Shown: positions 1 through 7,867 of the stretch, piece by piece
Position numbering within the stretch: the first letter of the stretch is position 1
How the letters are laid out: the number at the start of each line of letters is the position of its first letter
Assembly (NCBI GenBank): GCA_041394145.1
Contig: JAWKIW010000022.1
Location: 1-64,000 of the forward strand
DNA: 64,000 nucleotides
From: JAWKIW01 sp041394145
GTDB taxonomy: Bacteria > Actinomycetota > Acidimicrobiia > Acidimicrobiales > Acidimicrobilacustridaceae
Direction of reading: 5' to 3'
The notes under the pieces: generated by a model
What the model saw: only the letters and a program-made list of their open reading frames with translations
Told to the model about the DNA's origin: nothing
The model's database searches: none
Program-made: the position numbers and the translations under genes

Positions 1-55
1 GGGGCGGCCCGGCGGACGGGCGACCCGGTCGCGTCCCCCGCGGCGGCCGATCGGG

Positions 56-1975
56 TCAGGCCACCTCGACGGCGGGCGCCGTGAACTGCGCGTTGTAGAG
101 GGCGGCGTAGGCGCCACCCCGGGCCAGCAGCTCCTCGTGGTCGCCCTGCTCGACGATGCGGCCGTGCTCCATGACGAGGATGATGTCGGCGTCGCGGATG
201 GTCGACAGGCGGTGCGCGATCACGAAGCTGGTGCGGTTCGAGCGCAGGGCCGCCATCGCCTCCTGGATGAGGACCTCGGTGCGGGTGTCGACCGAGCTGG
301 TGGCCTCGTCGAGGATGAGGATGGTCGGGTCGGCCAGGAAGGCGCGGGCGATCGTCAGCAGCTGCTTCTCCCCCGCCGACACGTTGCCGCCCTCGTCGTC
401 GATCAGCGAGTCGTAGCCGTCGGGCAGCGAGTGCACGAACCGGTCGACGTAGCACGCCTTGGCGGCGGCGAGGATGTCGTCGTCGGTGGCGTCGAGGTTG
501 CCGTAGGCGATGTTGTCGCGGATGGTGCCGCCGAACAGCCACGTGTCCTGCAGCACCATGCCCATGTTCGAGCGCAGCTCGCGCCGGGTCATCTCGGCGA
601 TGTCGATGCCGTCGAGGGTGATGCGACCGCCGTCGAGCTCGTAGAACCGCATGATCAGGTTCACCAGCGTCGTCTTGCCGGCCCCGGTCGGCCCGACGAT
701 GGCGATGGTCTGGCCGGGCTCGGCGACGAGCGAGAGATCCTCGATCAGGGGGGTGTCGGGGTCGTAGCTGAAGGTGACGCCGTCGAAGACGACGCGGCCG
801 CGCGGCGCGAGGTCGTGGACCGGCTCGATCGGGTCGGCGCTCTCCTCGGGTGCGTCGAGCAGGTCGAACACCCGCTCCGCCGAGGCGATGCCCGACTGCA
901 TCACGTTGAACATCGACGCCAGCTGGGTGAGCGGCTGGGTGAACTGGCGCGAGTACTGGATGAAGGCCTGCACGTCGCCGAGGGTCATCGCTCCCGATGC
1001 CACCCGCAGGCCGCCGATGACGGCGATGGCGACGAAGTTGAGGTTGCCGAAGAACATCATCATCGGCTGGATGGTGCCGGCCATGAACTGGGCGCCGAAC
1101 GACGACTCGAACAGGTCCTGGTTCTCGTCGCGGAAGCGGGCCTCGACGTCGGCCTGCTGGCCGAACACCTTCACCAGCGCGTGGCCGGTGAAGGCCTCCT
1201 CCACCTGGGCGTTGAGGGCGCCGGTGTGGGTCCACTGGGCGATGAACCTGGTCTTGGACCGCTTGGCGATCATCTTCATGGTCCAGATCGACAGCGGGAT
1301 GGTGACCGTCGCGATGAGCGCCAGCGGCCACGAGATCACGTACATCATCACCAACGTGCCGACGATGGTCAGCAGCGACGTGAGCATCTGGCTCAACGTC
1401 TGCTGGAGGCTCTGGGCCATGTTGTCGATGTCGTTGGTGACCCGGCTGAGCAGGTCGCCGCGGGGCTGGCGGTCGACGTAGCCGAGCGGCAGCCGGTTGA
1501 GCTTGTCCTCCACCTCGGCCCTCAGCCGGAACATCGTGAGCTGCACGACGTGGGCGAGCAGGCGCGCCTGCAGGTAGGCGAGCGACGCCGACACCAGGTA
1601 GAGGCCGAGCACCAGGGCGAGGATCCGGTGCAGCTGGGCGAAGTCGATGCCGGCGGGCGAGCGCAGGCCCGCCACGATGGTGTTGGTGGCGTTGCCGAGG
1701 ATCTTCGGGCCCAGCACCGACAGGCTGACGCTCACCACCGCCAGCACCAGCACCGCGATCGTGCGGCCCCGCTCGGGCTGCAGCCGGCCGAGGAGCCGAC
1801 GGGTCGACCCGCGGAAGTCCTCGGTCTTCTCCGCCGGCATGCCCGCCGCCTGGAAGCGGGCCGAGAAGCTGGTGCGCGACTCCCCCTGGGGCATCGTCGC
1901 CGCCTTCGGCGTGTCGCCGTTGCCGGACCGCTCGCCGTTGCCGGACCGCTCGCCGTTGCCGGACGGGGCGGTCAC
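56..1975 (-). CDS. ABC exporter subunit (TMD-NBD), catalytic-Glu half of a heterodimer
   Basis: A 639-residue half-transporter: six-helix ABC exporter membrane domain (about residues 60-360), then a nucleotide-binding domain. Visible motifs are Walker A GPTGAGKT, Walker B ending in LILDEATSSVD with the catalytic Glu, and a D-loop/H-loop (SFVIAHRLST). The ABC signature is VSAGEK rather than LSGGQ. The partner at 1972-3705 has the opposite pattern (good signature, Glu changed to Asp), as in heterodimeric exporters such as TmrAB or BmrCD, where one ATP site is degenerate. The GTG start at 1975 overlaps the partner's stop by 4 nt (GTGA), which decides the start; a longer in-frame reading upstream is only the antisense of the partner. 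The N-terminus begins with a Ser-Gly-Asn-Gly-Glu-Arg repeat. Substrate is probably a drug or lipid; this is inferred from the TetR control. Confidence 0.93.
   Translation of the reverse strand: MTAPSGNGERSGNGERSGNGDTPKAATMPQGESRTSFSARFQAAGMPAEKTEDFRGSTRRLLGRLQPERGRTIAVLVLAVVSVSLSVLGPKILGNATNTIVAGLRSPAGIDFAQLHRILALVLGLYLVSASLAYLQARLLAHVVQLTMFRLRAEVEDKLNRLPLGYVDRQPRGDLLSRVTNDIDNMAQSLQQTLSQMLTSLLTIVGTLVMMYVISWPLALIATVTIPLSIWTMKMIAKRSKTRFIAQWTHTGALNAQVEEAFTGHALVKVFGQQADVEARFRDENQDLFESSFGAQFMAGTIQPMMMFFGNLNFVAIAVIGGLRVASGAMTLGDVQAFIQYSRQFTQPLTQLASMFNVMQSGIASAERVFDLLDAPEESADPIEPVHDLAPRGRVVFDGVTFSYDPDTPLIEDLSLVAEPGQTIAIVGPTGAGKTTLVNLIMRFYELDGGRITLDGIDIAEMTRRELRSNMGMVLQDTWLFGGTIRDNIAYGNLDATDDDILAAAKACYVDRFVHSLPDGYDSLIDDEGGNVSAGEKQLLTIARAFLADPTILILDEATSSVDTRTEVLIQEAMAALRSNRTSFVIAHRLSTIRDADIILVMEHGRIVEQGDHEELLARGGAYAALYNAQFTAPAVEVA
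1914..1964. repeat. 18-bp tandem repeat (about 2.8 copies) in the ABC subunit N-terminus
   Basis: The unit TCGCCGTTGCCGGACCGC is repeated at 1914, 1932 and (partly) 1950. It encodes SGNGER-SGNGER-SGNGD near the N-terminus of the exporter subunit. It is in frame, so copy-number change would lengthen or shorten a flexible tail without breaking the gene. Confidence 0.9.
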
Positions 1976-3705
1976 GCCGCCTCCTCCTCGCTCATCTGCG
2001 ACGCCACGATCTCGGCGTAGGTCGGACAGACGGCCAGCAGCTCCCGATGGGTGCCCAGGCCGACCTCCTGGCCGTCCTCGAGCACCAGGATCTGGTCGGC
2101 GTGCAGGATCGTCGACACCCGCTGGGCGACGATGAGCACGGTGGCGTCGGCGGTGATCGGCGCCAGCGCCGCCCGGAGGCGGGCGTCGGTGGCGAGGTCG
2201 AGCGCCGAGAAGGAGTCGTCGAACAGGTAGATGCCCGGCTGGCGCACGATGGCCCGGGCGATGGCGAGCCGCTGGCGCTGACCGCCCGACACGTTGGTGC
2301 CGCCCTGGTTGATGGGCGAGTCGAGGCCCTCGGGCATCGCCCGCACGAAGTCCTCCGCCTGGGCGATGCGCAGCGCCTCCCACAGCTGGTCGTCGGTGGC
2401 CTCGGGATCGGCGAAGCGCAGGTTGGTCGCCACCGTCCCCGAGAACAGGAAGGGCTTCTGGGGCACGAGGCCGATGCGGCGCCACAGCACCTCGGGATCG
2501 AGGTCGCGCACGTCGACGTCGTCGACGAGCACGCGGCCGGAGGTGGCGTCGAACAACCGGGGCACGAGGTTGAGCAGCGTGGTCTTGCCGGCACCGGTGC
2601 TGCCGATGATGGCGGTGGTCTGACCGGGCCTGGCCACCAGCGAGACGTCGGTGAGCACCGGGACCTCGGCGCCGGGGTAGCGGAAGCCCACCCGGTCGAA
2701 GGTGAGGGTGTTGCGCGTCGGCAGCTCGGTGACGGGGGCGACCGGCACCTCCACGGCGGGCTCGGTGTCGAGGACCTCCTCGATGCGCACGGCGCACACC
2801 GACGCTCGGGGCCACAGCACGGCGACGAAGGTCGCCATCATCACCGACATGAGGATCTGCACCAGGTAGCTGAGGAAGGCCACCAGGGCGCCGACCTGCA
2901 TCTCCCCGGCCGAGATCCGGTTGCCGCCGATCCACAGCGCGGCCACCGACGAGGCGTTGAGGATCAGCAGCACCGACGGGAACAGGAAGGCCATCAGGTA
3001 GCCCGAGCGCAGCGACACCGCGGTGAGGTCGTCGTTGGCGGCCCGGAAGCGGGTGACCTCGTCGGGCTCGCGCACGAAGGCCCGCACCACGCGGATGCCG
3101 GTGATCTGCTCGCGCAGCACCTGGTTCACCTTGTCGATGCGCGCCTGCATCTTCTCGAACATCGGGACGAGGCGGAGGATCACGGTGCCGACGCTGAGGA
3201 GCAGGGCCGGCACGCTGACCAGCAGCAGCAGCGAGAGGGAGCCGTCCTCGCGGACGGCCATGATGATGCCGCCGGCGGCCATGATGGGCGCCGCCACCAA
3301 CATGGTGCAGCCCATCAGGACCAGGACCTGGACCTGGGTGACGTCGTTGGTGATGCGGGTGATGAGCGACGGCGCCCCGAAGTGCCCCGTCTCCTGGGCC
3401 GAGAAGCCCGTCACCTTGTGGAACAGCGCGCCCCGCACGTCGCGCCCGAAGCCCATCGCCGTCTTCGACCCGAAGTAGACGGCACCGACGGCGAACACGA
3501 CCTGCACCAGCGTGACCAGCAGCATCACGCCGCCCATCCGCCAGATGTAGCCGGTGTCGCCGGTGGCGATGCCCTTGTCGATGATGTCGGCGTTGAGGGT
3601 GGGCAGGGTGAGCGTGGCCATCGTCTGCACCGCCTGGAGCACGACGATCAGCAGCAGCGGCCGGCGGTAGTCCCGCAGGTAGGTCTTGAGCAGGCGGGTG
3701 AGCAT
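1972..3705 (-). CDS. ABC exporter subunit (TMD-NBD), degenerate-site half
   Basis: A 577-residue half-transporter starting MLTRLLKTYLRDYRRP: six-helix exporter domain (about 15-320) and NBD (about 340-570). Walker A is GSTGAGKT and the signature VSGGQRQR is canonical, but Walker B reads YLFDDSFSALD, so the catalytic Glu is Asp; the H-loop His is replaced (IVAQRVST). This is the classic degenerate half of a heterodimeric type IV exporter. The ATG overlaps the upstream TetR stop by one base (TGATG) and its own stop overlaps the next subunit's GTG, so the three genes form one translationally coupled operon. The product is expected in the cytoplasmic membrane, exporting an unidentified hydrophobic substrate. 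Confidence 0.93.
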   Translation of the reverse strand: MLTRLLKTYLRDYRRPLLLIVVLQAVQTMATLTLPTLNADIIDKGIATGDTGYIWRMGGVMLLVTLVQVVFAVGAVYFGSKTAMGFGRDVRGALFHKVTGFSAQETGHFGAPSLITRITNDVTQVQVLVLMGCTMLVAAPIMAAGGIIMAVREDGSLSLLLLVSVPALLLSVGTVILRLVPMFEKMQARIDKVNQVLREQITGIRVVRAFVREPDEVTRFRAANDDLTAVSLRSGYLMAFLFPSVLLILNASSVAALWIGGNRISAGEMQVGALVAFLSYLVQILMSVMMATFVAVLWPRASVCAVRIEEVLDTEPAVEVPVAPVTELPTRNTLTFDRVGFRYPGAEVPVLTDVSLVARPGQTTAIIGSTGAGKTTLLNLVPRLFDATSGRVLVDDVDVRDLDPEVLWRRIGLVPQKPFLFSGTVATNLRFADPEATDDQLWEALRIAQAEDFVRAMPEGLDSPINQGGTNVSGGQRQRLAIARAIVRQPGIYLFDDSFSALDLATDARLRAALAPITADATVLIVAQRVSTILHADQILVLEDGQEVGLGTHRELLAVCPTYAEIVASQMSEEEAA

Positions 3706-4301
3706 CAGCCTCTCCTGGTGCGGATGCCGTCGAGCAGCAGGGCCACGATCTCGGCGGGGGTCGAGGGCTCGCCCACCACCAGCGCGGGGTGGGTGCAGGC
3801 GAAGGTCAGGCTGCGCAGCGCGATGGCAGCGTCGAGCGGGTCGCGGTCGATGCGCTGCCGGTCGGGCTCGACCAGCGCCGCCACCGCCAGCAGGTCGGGG
3901 GCGTCCCGACGGCGGCGGGCCGCCTGGTCGCCCGGCGGCACGCGCACGCCGGCGGCGTTCATGACCTGCCACAGGTCGGCCACGCGGCGCTGCAGGATGC
4001 CCACCGCGGCCGCCAGCCGCGCCTCCAGCGGCAGGCCGAGGTCGACGCCGCGGATGGCCGCGGCGGTGGGCGCGGGATCCATCGCCGCCTCGACCGCGGC
4101 GCCCAGCAGCTCGTCCTTGTCGTGGAAGACGCGGAAGATCGTGCCCTCGGCGATGCCGGCCGCCCGGGCGATCTGACGGGTGGTCAGCGCCGTGCCGTGC
4201 TCGCGCAGCAACGGCAGCGTGGCCGCCACGATGGCGGCGCGCCGCTCCTCGGGTGGCAGGGCGGCGGCCCGGGTGCGCGGGGCCGTCGTCGTCCGGGACA
4301 T
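3705..4301 (-). CDS. TetR-family repressor of the ABC exporter operon
   Basis: A 198-residue regulator. The N-terminal helix-turn-helix is clear (residues about 25-65: LTTRQIARAAGIAEGTIFRVF), followed by an all-helical ligand-binding domain. It is the first gene of the exporter operon. The ATG at 4301 lies 7 nt after a TACGCT -10 hexamer, and immediately upstream lies a perfect 20-bp palindrome (4315-4334), so autorepression of the whole operon is the likely circuit. Inducer unknown. Confidence 0.92.
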   Translation of the reverse strand: MSRTTTAPRTRAAALPPEERRAAIVAATLPLLREHGTALTTRQIARAAGIAEGTIFRVFHDKDELLGAAVEAAMDPAPTAAAIRGVDLGLPLEARLAAAVGILQRRVADLWQVMNAAGVRVPPGDQAARRRRDAPDLLAVAALVEPDRQRIDRDPLDAAIALRSLTFACTHPALVVGEPSTPAEIVALLLDGIRTRRG

Positions 4302-4308
4302 GGCCGCC

Positions 4309-4314
4309 AGCGTA
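4309..4314 (-). promoter_or_regulatory. -10 hexamer TACGCT, leaderless promoter for the TetR-ABC operon
   Basis: TACGCT on the minus strand ends 7 nt before the TetR ATG, so the transcript would start at or next to the start codon. It abuts the operator palindrome. Confidence 0.5.
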
Positions 4315-4334
4315 GTGAGTGAAGACTCACTCAC
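4315..4334. promoter_or_regulatory. TetR operator, perfect 8-bp inverted repeat
   Basis: GTGAGTGA-N4(AGAC)-TCACTCAC, with both 8-bp arms exact reverse complements. It sits between the divergent TetR-exporter operon and the PhlG-like gene, overlapping the -10/-35 spacer of the leftward promoter and lying 24 bp before the -10 of the rightward one. Length and form match common TetR operators of actinobacteria, so it could control both directions. Confidence 0.8.
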
Positions 4335-4357
4335 ACCAGACGGGGGCCCGGTGGCGC

Positions 4358-4363
4358 TACGGT
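4358..4363 (+). promoter_or_regulatory. -10 hexamer TACGGT, leaderless promoter for the PhlG-like gene
   Basis: TACGGT ends 8 nt before the GTG at 4372; the predicted transcription start is at the start codon. The TetR operator lies just upstream. Confidence 0.5.
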
Positions 4364-4371
4364 CGACCTCC

Positions 4372-5187
4372 GTGACGCCCGACGAGCTGGCCGACCGCGA
4401 GACCACCCTCGATCCGGGGCGCCAGGTCCACCTGGGCATCTGGCGCGACGAGCACGACGACCTCACGAGGGACGTCTTCACCTGGAACGTCCCCGACCTG
4501 CCCCGTGTCGCCCGGGAGGCGATGGCCGCCGGGGTCCGCGACGACGTCGAGGGCACCCACGCCGGCAACCTCGGGCTGCTGCTCGAGCCGGGCTACCAGC
4601 CCCTGGAGACCGGCATCGCCCGCACCCCCGACGGCGGGCTCAGCGTCAACGTGTGGACCGCACTCCCCGGCGCCACGCCGGCGATGGTCGACTGGTGGAT
4701 GGGCTGGCACCTGTCGAGCACCGAGCGCTACAAGCTGTGGCACCCCCAGGCCCACCTGTTCAGCCAGCCCCGCTACGACCTCAGCGACGTGCCCGGCCTC
4801 ACCGACCGCGAGCGCTACGTCGGCAACACCTCGTGGGTCGACGAGTACCTCGGGCCGTTCGCCGCCCGGCTGGCGATCACCTTCCACGATCCCGCCGAGA
4901 TCGGTCTGCCCTACGACGCCCTCGACGAGTCGGGCCACGGCACGGCCGTGTACGGCGTGACCGCCGACAGCGACCACGGGACCGAGCTGGCCCGGCTGGT
5001 GCACGCCGTGCGCCGCACCCCCTGGGGCTGCGAGATGCGCAGCCGGTTCCTGTTCGGCCCCGGCACCCCCGACCTCATCGGTCCGCCGATGCTCGACCAC
5101 TGCGCCACCGAGATGGCCCACCTGGCCACGTTCCTGCCCCGCCTCTACGCCCGGGTCACCGGCTCGGGCCCCCACGGCCGCCTCTGA
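4372..5187 (+). CDS. DAPG hydrolase (PhlG)-domain protein
   Basis: A 271-residue soluble protein resembling PhlG, the zinc enzyme that cleaves a C-C bond in 2,4-diacetylphloroglucinol. Family features visible are the block WWMGWHLSSTERYKLWHPQAH-like segment (about residues 102-122), a Tyr-Val-Gly-Asn motif, and a C-terminal DHCATEMAH in which a His and a Glu are spaced by four, as in the PhlG zinc site. The GTG at 4372 is chosen because a TACGGT -10 element ends 8 nt before it; an in-frame extension upstream would run through the TetR gene and operator. Divergent from a TetR-ABC exporter and sharing its operator region, it may degrade the compound that the pump exports; this role is an inference. 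Confidence 0.75.
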   Translation: MTPDELADRETTLDPGRQVHLGIWRDEHDDLTRDVFTWNVPDLPRVAREAMAAGVRDDVEGTHAGNLGLLLEPGYQPLETGIARTPDGGLSVNVWTALPGATPAMVDWWMGWHLSSTERYKLWHPQAHLFSQPRYDLSDVPGLTDRERYVGNTSWVDEYLGPFAARLAITFHDPAEIGLPYDALDESGHGTAVYGVTADSDHGTELARLVHAVRRTPWGCEMRSRFLFGPGTPDLIGPPMLDHCATEMAHLATFLPRLYARVTGSGPHGRL

Positions 5188-5208
5188 GCCACCTCGACCC
5201 GGCGCGCG

Positions 5209-5610
5209 TCACCGGACGGCGGCCACGACCCCCCGGGTGCGGCGCAGCACGGCCCCGCAGTGGGCGGCGACGGCGACGGGCTCGAGGCCGCGGGGGACGG
5301 CCAGCGCCGCCCCCTCCTCGACGACGCGGGCGCGGTCGCGAGCCGACGCCCCCGCCGTCAGCACGACCGCCGGTGGCCCGCCCCGCGCCTGCAGCTCGGC
5401 CACGAGCGGCTCGAAGGACATGCCGGCCAGGTCGTCGGAGCACACCACGAGGTCGACCCCGTAGCGCAGCAGGAGGTAGAGGCCGTGCTCTGCGGTGTCG
5501 GCGACGAACAGCCGGTGCCCCCGGGCCCGCAGCTCGCGGGCGAGCGCGTGCCGGGCCACCGTCGGCCGCTCCACCAGCACCACGGTGGCCCCGCGAGGTC
5601 GGTCATCCAT
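5209..5610 (-). CDS. Degenerate receiver-domain (pseudo-receiver) protein
   Basis: A 133-residue protein that is only a CheY-like fold: beta1 VVLVERP, a helix, beta3 DLVVCSDDLAGM, beta4 AVVLTAG and a last helix. Aligning DLVVCSDDLAGM with a normal receiver (compare DVVVLDVMLPAM of the regulator at 7094-7782) puts Ser58 where the phosphorylated Asp should be; the conserved Lys aligns with Arg, and only one acidic residue remains at the beta1 end. It is therefore probably not phosphorylated in the usual way. The ATG at 5610 is preferred; a start 9 codons further upstream is possible. It lies just downstream of a histidine kinase/regulator pair on the same strand, 45 bp after the kinase stop. 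Confidence 0.75.
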   Translation of the reverse strand: MDDRPRGATVVLVERPTVARHALARELRARGHRLFVADTAEHGLYLLLRYGVDLVVCSDDLAGMSFEPLVAELQARGGPPAVVLTAGASARDRARVVEEGAALAVPRGLEPVAVAAHCGAVLRRTRGVVAAVR

Positions 5611-5655
5611 CGCCGGATGGTCGCATCGCTGCGTCACGGCCCGGTCGCCGCGCCG

Positions 5656-7101
5656 TCACCGTTCGGTCACGACCACCGGATCGTCCCCGGGCGCGGCCGC
5701 CCGCCGGTTCGCCGCCACCACACCCGGCACGCCCGGCAGGGTCAGCACGAACCGGGCCCCCCGTCCGGGCTCGTTGCCGGCGACGAGCTCGCCGCCCATC
5801 GCCCGGGCGTGCTCCCGGGCGATGGCGAGGCCGAGACCGGAGCCCCCCGAGGCCCGCGACCGGTCGCTCTTGAAGAACCGGTCGAAGATGCGCTCGAGGT
5901 CGCGCACCGGGATGCCCGGCCCGTCGTCGGACACGACGATGCGCACCTCGCCCCCGTCGGCGGAGGCCGCCACCCACACCTGGGACGCACCGTGGGCCGC
6001 GGCGTTGCCGATCACGTTGCCGAGGATGCGACGCAGGCGCGCCCGCTCGGCCAGGACCTCGAGACCGGAGGGCACGTCGACGTGGCACTGCAGCGACCGC
6101 GTCCGCGCCTGCGCGTCGAGGGTCGCCCGCACGGCGGCCTCGACCCGCAGCGGCTCGGGCTGACCGAGCTCCTCGCCCGCATCGAGCCGGGCCAGCTCGA
6201 GCAGCTCCAGCACCAGGTCGCGGAGCCGCACCACGTCACCCACCATCACCGCCACCGCCCGGCGCGCCGGCTCGGGGAGCTCGTCGAGCTGCTCCTCGAG
6301 CACCGTGGCGGTCGCCGCCAGGCTGGTGAGGGGCGTGCGCAGGTCGTGCGACACGTCGGCGGTGAACCGCCGCTCGCGCTCGGCCGCCGCGGCCAGCTCG
6401 TCGATCTTGGCCTCCAGAGCGGCGGCCATCGAGTTGAACGAGGTCGCCCACGTGCCGAACTCGTCGTCGCCGGCGGTCGGCAGCCGGGTGTGCAGCAGCC
6501 CGTTCGACAGCGCGGTGGCCGCCTCGGCCGCCTCCCGCACCGGACGCAGCGTCCGGCGCGAGACCAGGTGCCCGACGGCCAGCGCCACGGCCACCACCGC
6601 GAGCCACGCCACGATCAAGATGGTCCGCAGCTCGTCGAGCCCGGCCCGCAGCTGGTCCAGCGAGAACAGGAAGGCGTAGCGGGCGCCGCCCGGTCCCTGC
6701 CCGACGACGACGTACTCGGATCGACCGTCGACCACCGCCTCGGCCCCCACCGGATCCGCGGACGCGCTCGCCTGCAGCGCGACGGGCAGGTCGTCGAAGG
6801 AGAGCACGGTCGAGGTGGTCAGCGTCCGTCCGTCGACCGACGCGACGACGTCGGTCCCGGTGCGCTTGTCGTAGGTGCGCACCAGCCGCTCGAAGCCCTG
6901 CTCGTCGAGCCGCTCCGGTGCCAGCGCCAGCGCCACGCGGGCCTCGTTCTCGCTGGTCTGCTGGAAGCTGCGGGTGCGGTAGCGGCTGGCGACCTCGTAG
7001 GTGAGCAGGGCCAGCGCGCCGGAGCTGACGGCGGCGATGAGCACGAAGGCCGCGGTGAGGCGCCGTCGGAACCCGTGGGCGTGCCGGCCGGTGTCAGCCA
7101 C
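5656..7101 (-). CDS. Sensor histidine kinase (HAMP-HisKA-HATPase)
   Basis: A 481-residue membrane kinase. Segments in order: TM1 (about 15-35), extracytoplasmic sensor region (about 40-155), TM2 (about 160-180), HAMP (180-235), HisKA with the phosphorylated His252 in FTADVSHDLRTPL, then the ATP-binding domain with an N-box (GNVIGNAAAHG, 361-371), G1 (DDGPGIP, 392-398) and G2 (GSGLGLAIA, 420-428). The GTG at 7101 overlaps the 3' end of the response regulator gene by 8 nt, fixing the start and showing coupling. It is the cognate kinase of that regulator. The stimulus is unknown. Confidence 0.93.
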   Translation of the reverse strand: MADTGRHAHGFRRRLTAAFVLIAAVSSGALALLTYEVASRYRTRSFQQTSENEARVALALAPERLDEQGFERLVRTYDKRTGTDVVASVDGRTLTTSTVLSFDDLPVALQASASADPVGAEAVVDGRSEYVVVGQGPGGARYAFLFSLDQLRAGLDELRTILIVAWLAVVAVALAVGHLVSRRTLRPVREAAEAATALSNGLLHTRLPTAGDDEFGTWATSFNSMAAALEAKIDELAAAAERERRFTADVSHDLRTPLTSLAATATVLEEQLDELPEPARRAVAVMVGDVVRLRDLVLELLELARLDAGEELGQPEPLRVEAAVRATLDAQARTRSLQCHVDVPSGLEVLAERARLRRILGNVIGNAAAHGASQVWVAASADGGEVRIVVSDDGPGIPVRDLERIFDRFFKSDRSRASGGSGLGLAIAREHARAMGGELVAGNEPGRGARFVLTLPGVPGVVAANRRAAAPGDDPVVVTER

Positions 7102-7782
7102 CCTCGAACCGGTAGCCCACCGAACGGACGGTCGTGATGTACCCGGACTGGTCCGCGGTGTCGCCGAGCTTGGCGCGCAGGCGCCGGACCGCCATGTCCA
7201 CCAGCCGGGAGTCGCCGAGGTAGTCGTAGCCCCACACCTGGTCGAGCAGGACCTCCGGGTCATGACCTGCCCCGCCCGCCGGGCCAGGGCGGCGAGGAGG
7301 CGGAACTCGGTGGGCGTCAGCGACAGCTCCTCGTCGTCCTTCCACGCCCGGAAGGCGACCTCGTCGACGACGACGTCGCGCACCGAGAAGCGGGCGGCGG
7401 GCCCCGTCGTCGACCGCCGGACCGCAGCCCGGGCCCGCGCCACCAGCTCGGCGGGCTCGAAGGGCTTGGTGATGTAGTCGTCGGCACCGAGCTCGAGCCC
7501 TCGCACGAGGTCCTCGGTGTCGGTGCGCGCCGTGAGCATCACGATCGGCACCTCGGAGCGGGCTCGGATGCGCCGGCAGACGTCGAAGCCGTCCATCGCC
7601 GGCAGCATCACGTCGAGCACGACGACCTCGAACGCGTCGCGGTCGAAGGCCGCCAGCGCGGCGGGGCCGTCCTCGACGGCGCACACGTCGAACCCGGCGC
7701 GCTCGAGCACGAGGCTGACGGCTTCGCGCACGGGTTCGTCGTCTTCGACGACCAGCGCGCCCGCTGGGTGGTCGGCGAACAC
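7094..7782 (-). pseudogene. OmpR/PhoB-type response regulator, interrupted by a one-base frameshift
   Basis: The receiver domain is complete: acidic pair in VVEDDEP, phosphorylated Asp in VVLDVMLP, Lys in ITKPF. The winged-helix DNA-binding domain follows. The frame breaks near 7256: after GQVMT the next expected codons are CGN-GAG-GTC (R-E-V-L-L-D), but one G/C is missing in a C-C-G-G-G run. The second frame then reads EVLLDQVWGYDYLGDS and ends with VRSVGYRFEGG. A single inserted base would restore a normal regulator of about 229 residues. The GTG at 7782 is preferred because a TACCAT -10 element lies 7 nt upstream; an ATG at 7791 overlaps that hexamer. The 3' end overlaps the kinase gene. 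A sequencing indel is more likely than a real loss. Confidence 0.85.
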
Positions 7783-7789
7783 GGCCCCC

Positions 7790-7795
7790 ATGGTA
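7790..7795 (-). promoter_or_regulatory. -10 hexamer TACCAT, leaderless promoter of the two-component operon
   Basis: TACCAT on the minus strand ends 7 nt before GTG 7782. If used, the upstream ATG at 7791 cannot be in the transcript, so the regulator starts at the GTG. Confidence 0.45.
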
Positions 7796-7867
7796 GGGGG
7801 CGACGCCCTCGTCCCCGGAGGCGCCCCCGCTCGTTGCCGAGCTCGTTACCGAGCGGTGACGAAGCCC

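Noticed and set aside
1914..1964. CRISPR-like repeats
   Set aside because: The 18-bp units are in tandem with no spacers and lie in frame inside a gene.
137..2020. 627-residue plus-strand open frame opposite the ABC subunit
   Set aside because: It is the antisense of a well-supported exporter gene; the translation is a His/Gly/Asp/Val mix with no motif. Long antisense frames like this occur across the window because stop codons are rare at high GC.
7250..7262. Programmed ribosomal frameshift in the response regulator
   Set aside because: No slippery heptamer or downstream structure of the known type; many other genes in the window have similar one-base breaks, so an indel is simpler.
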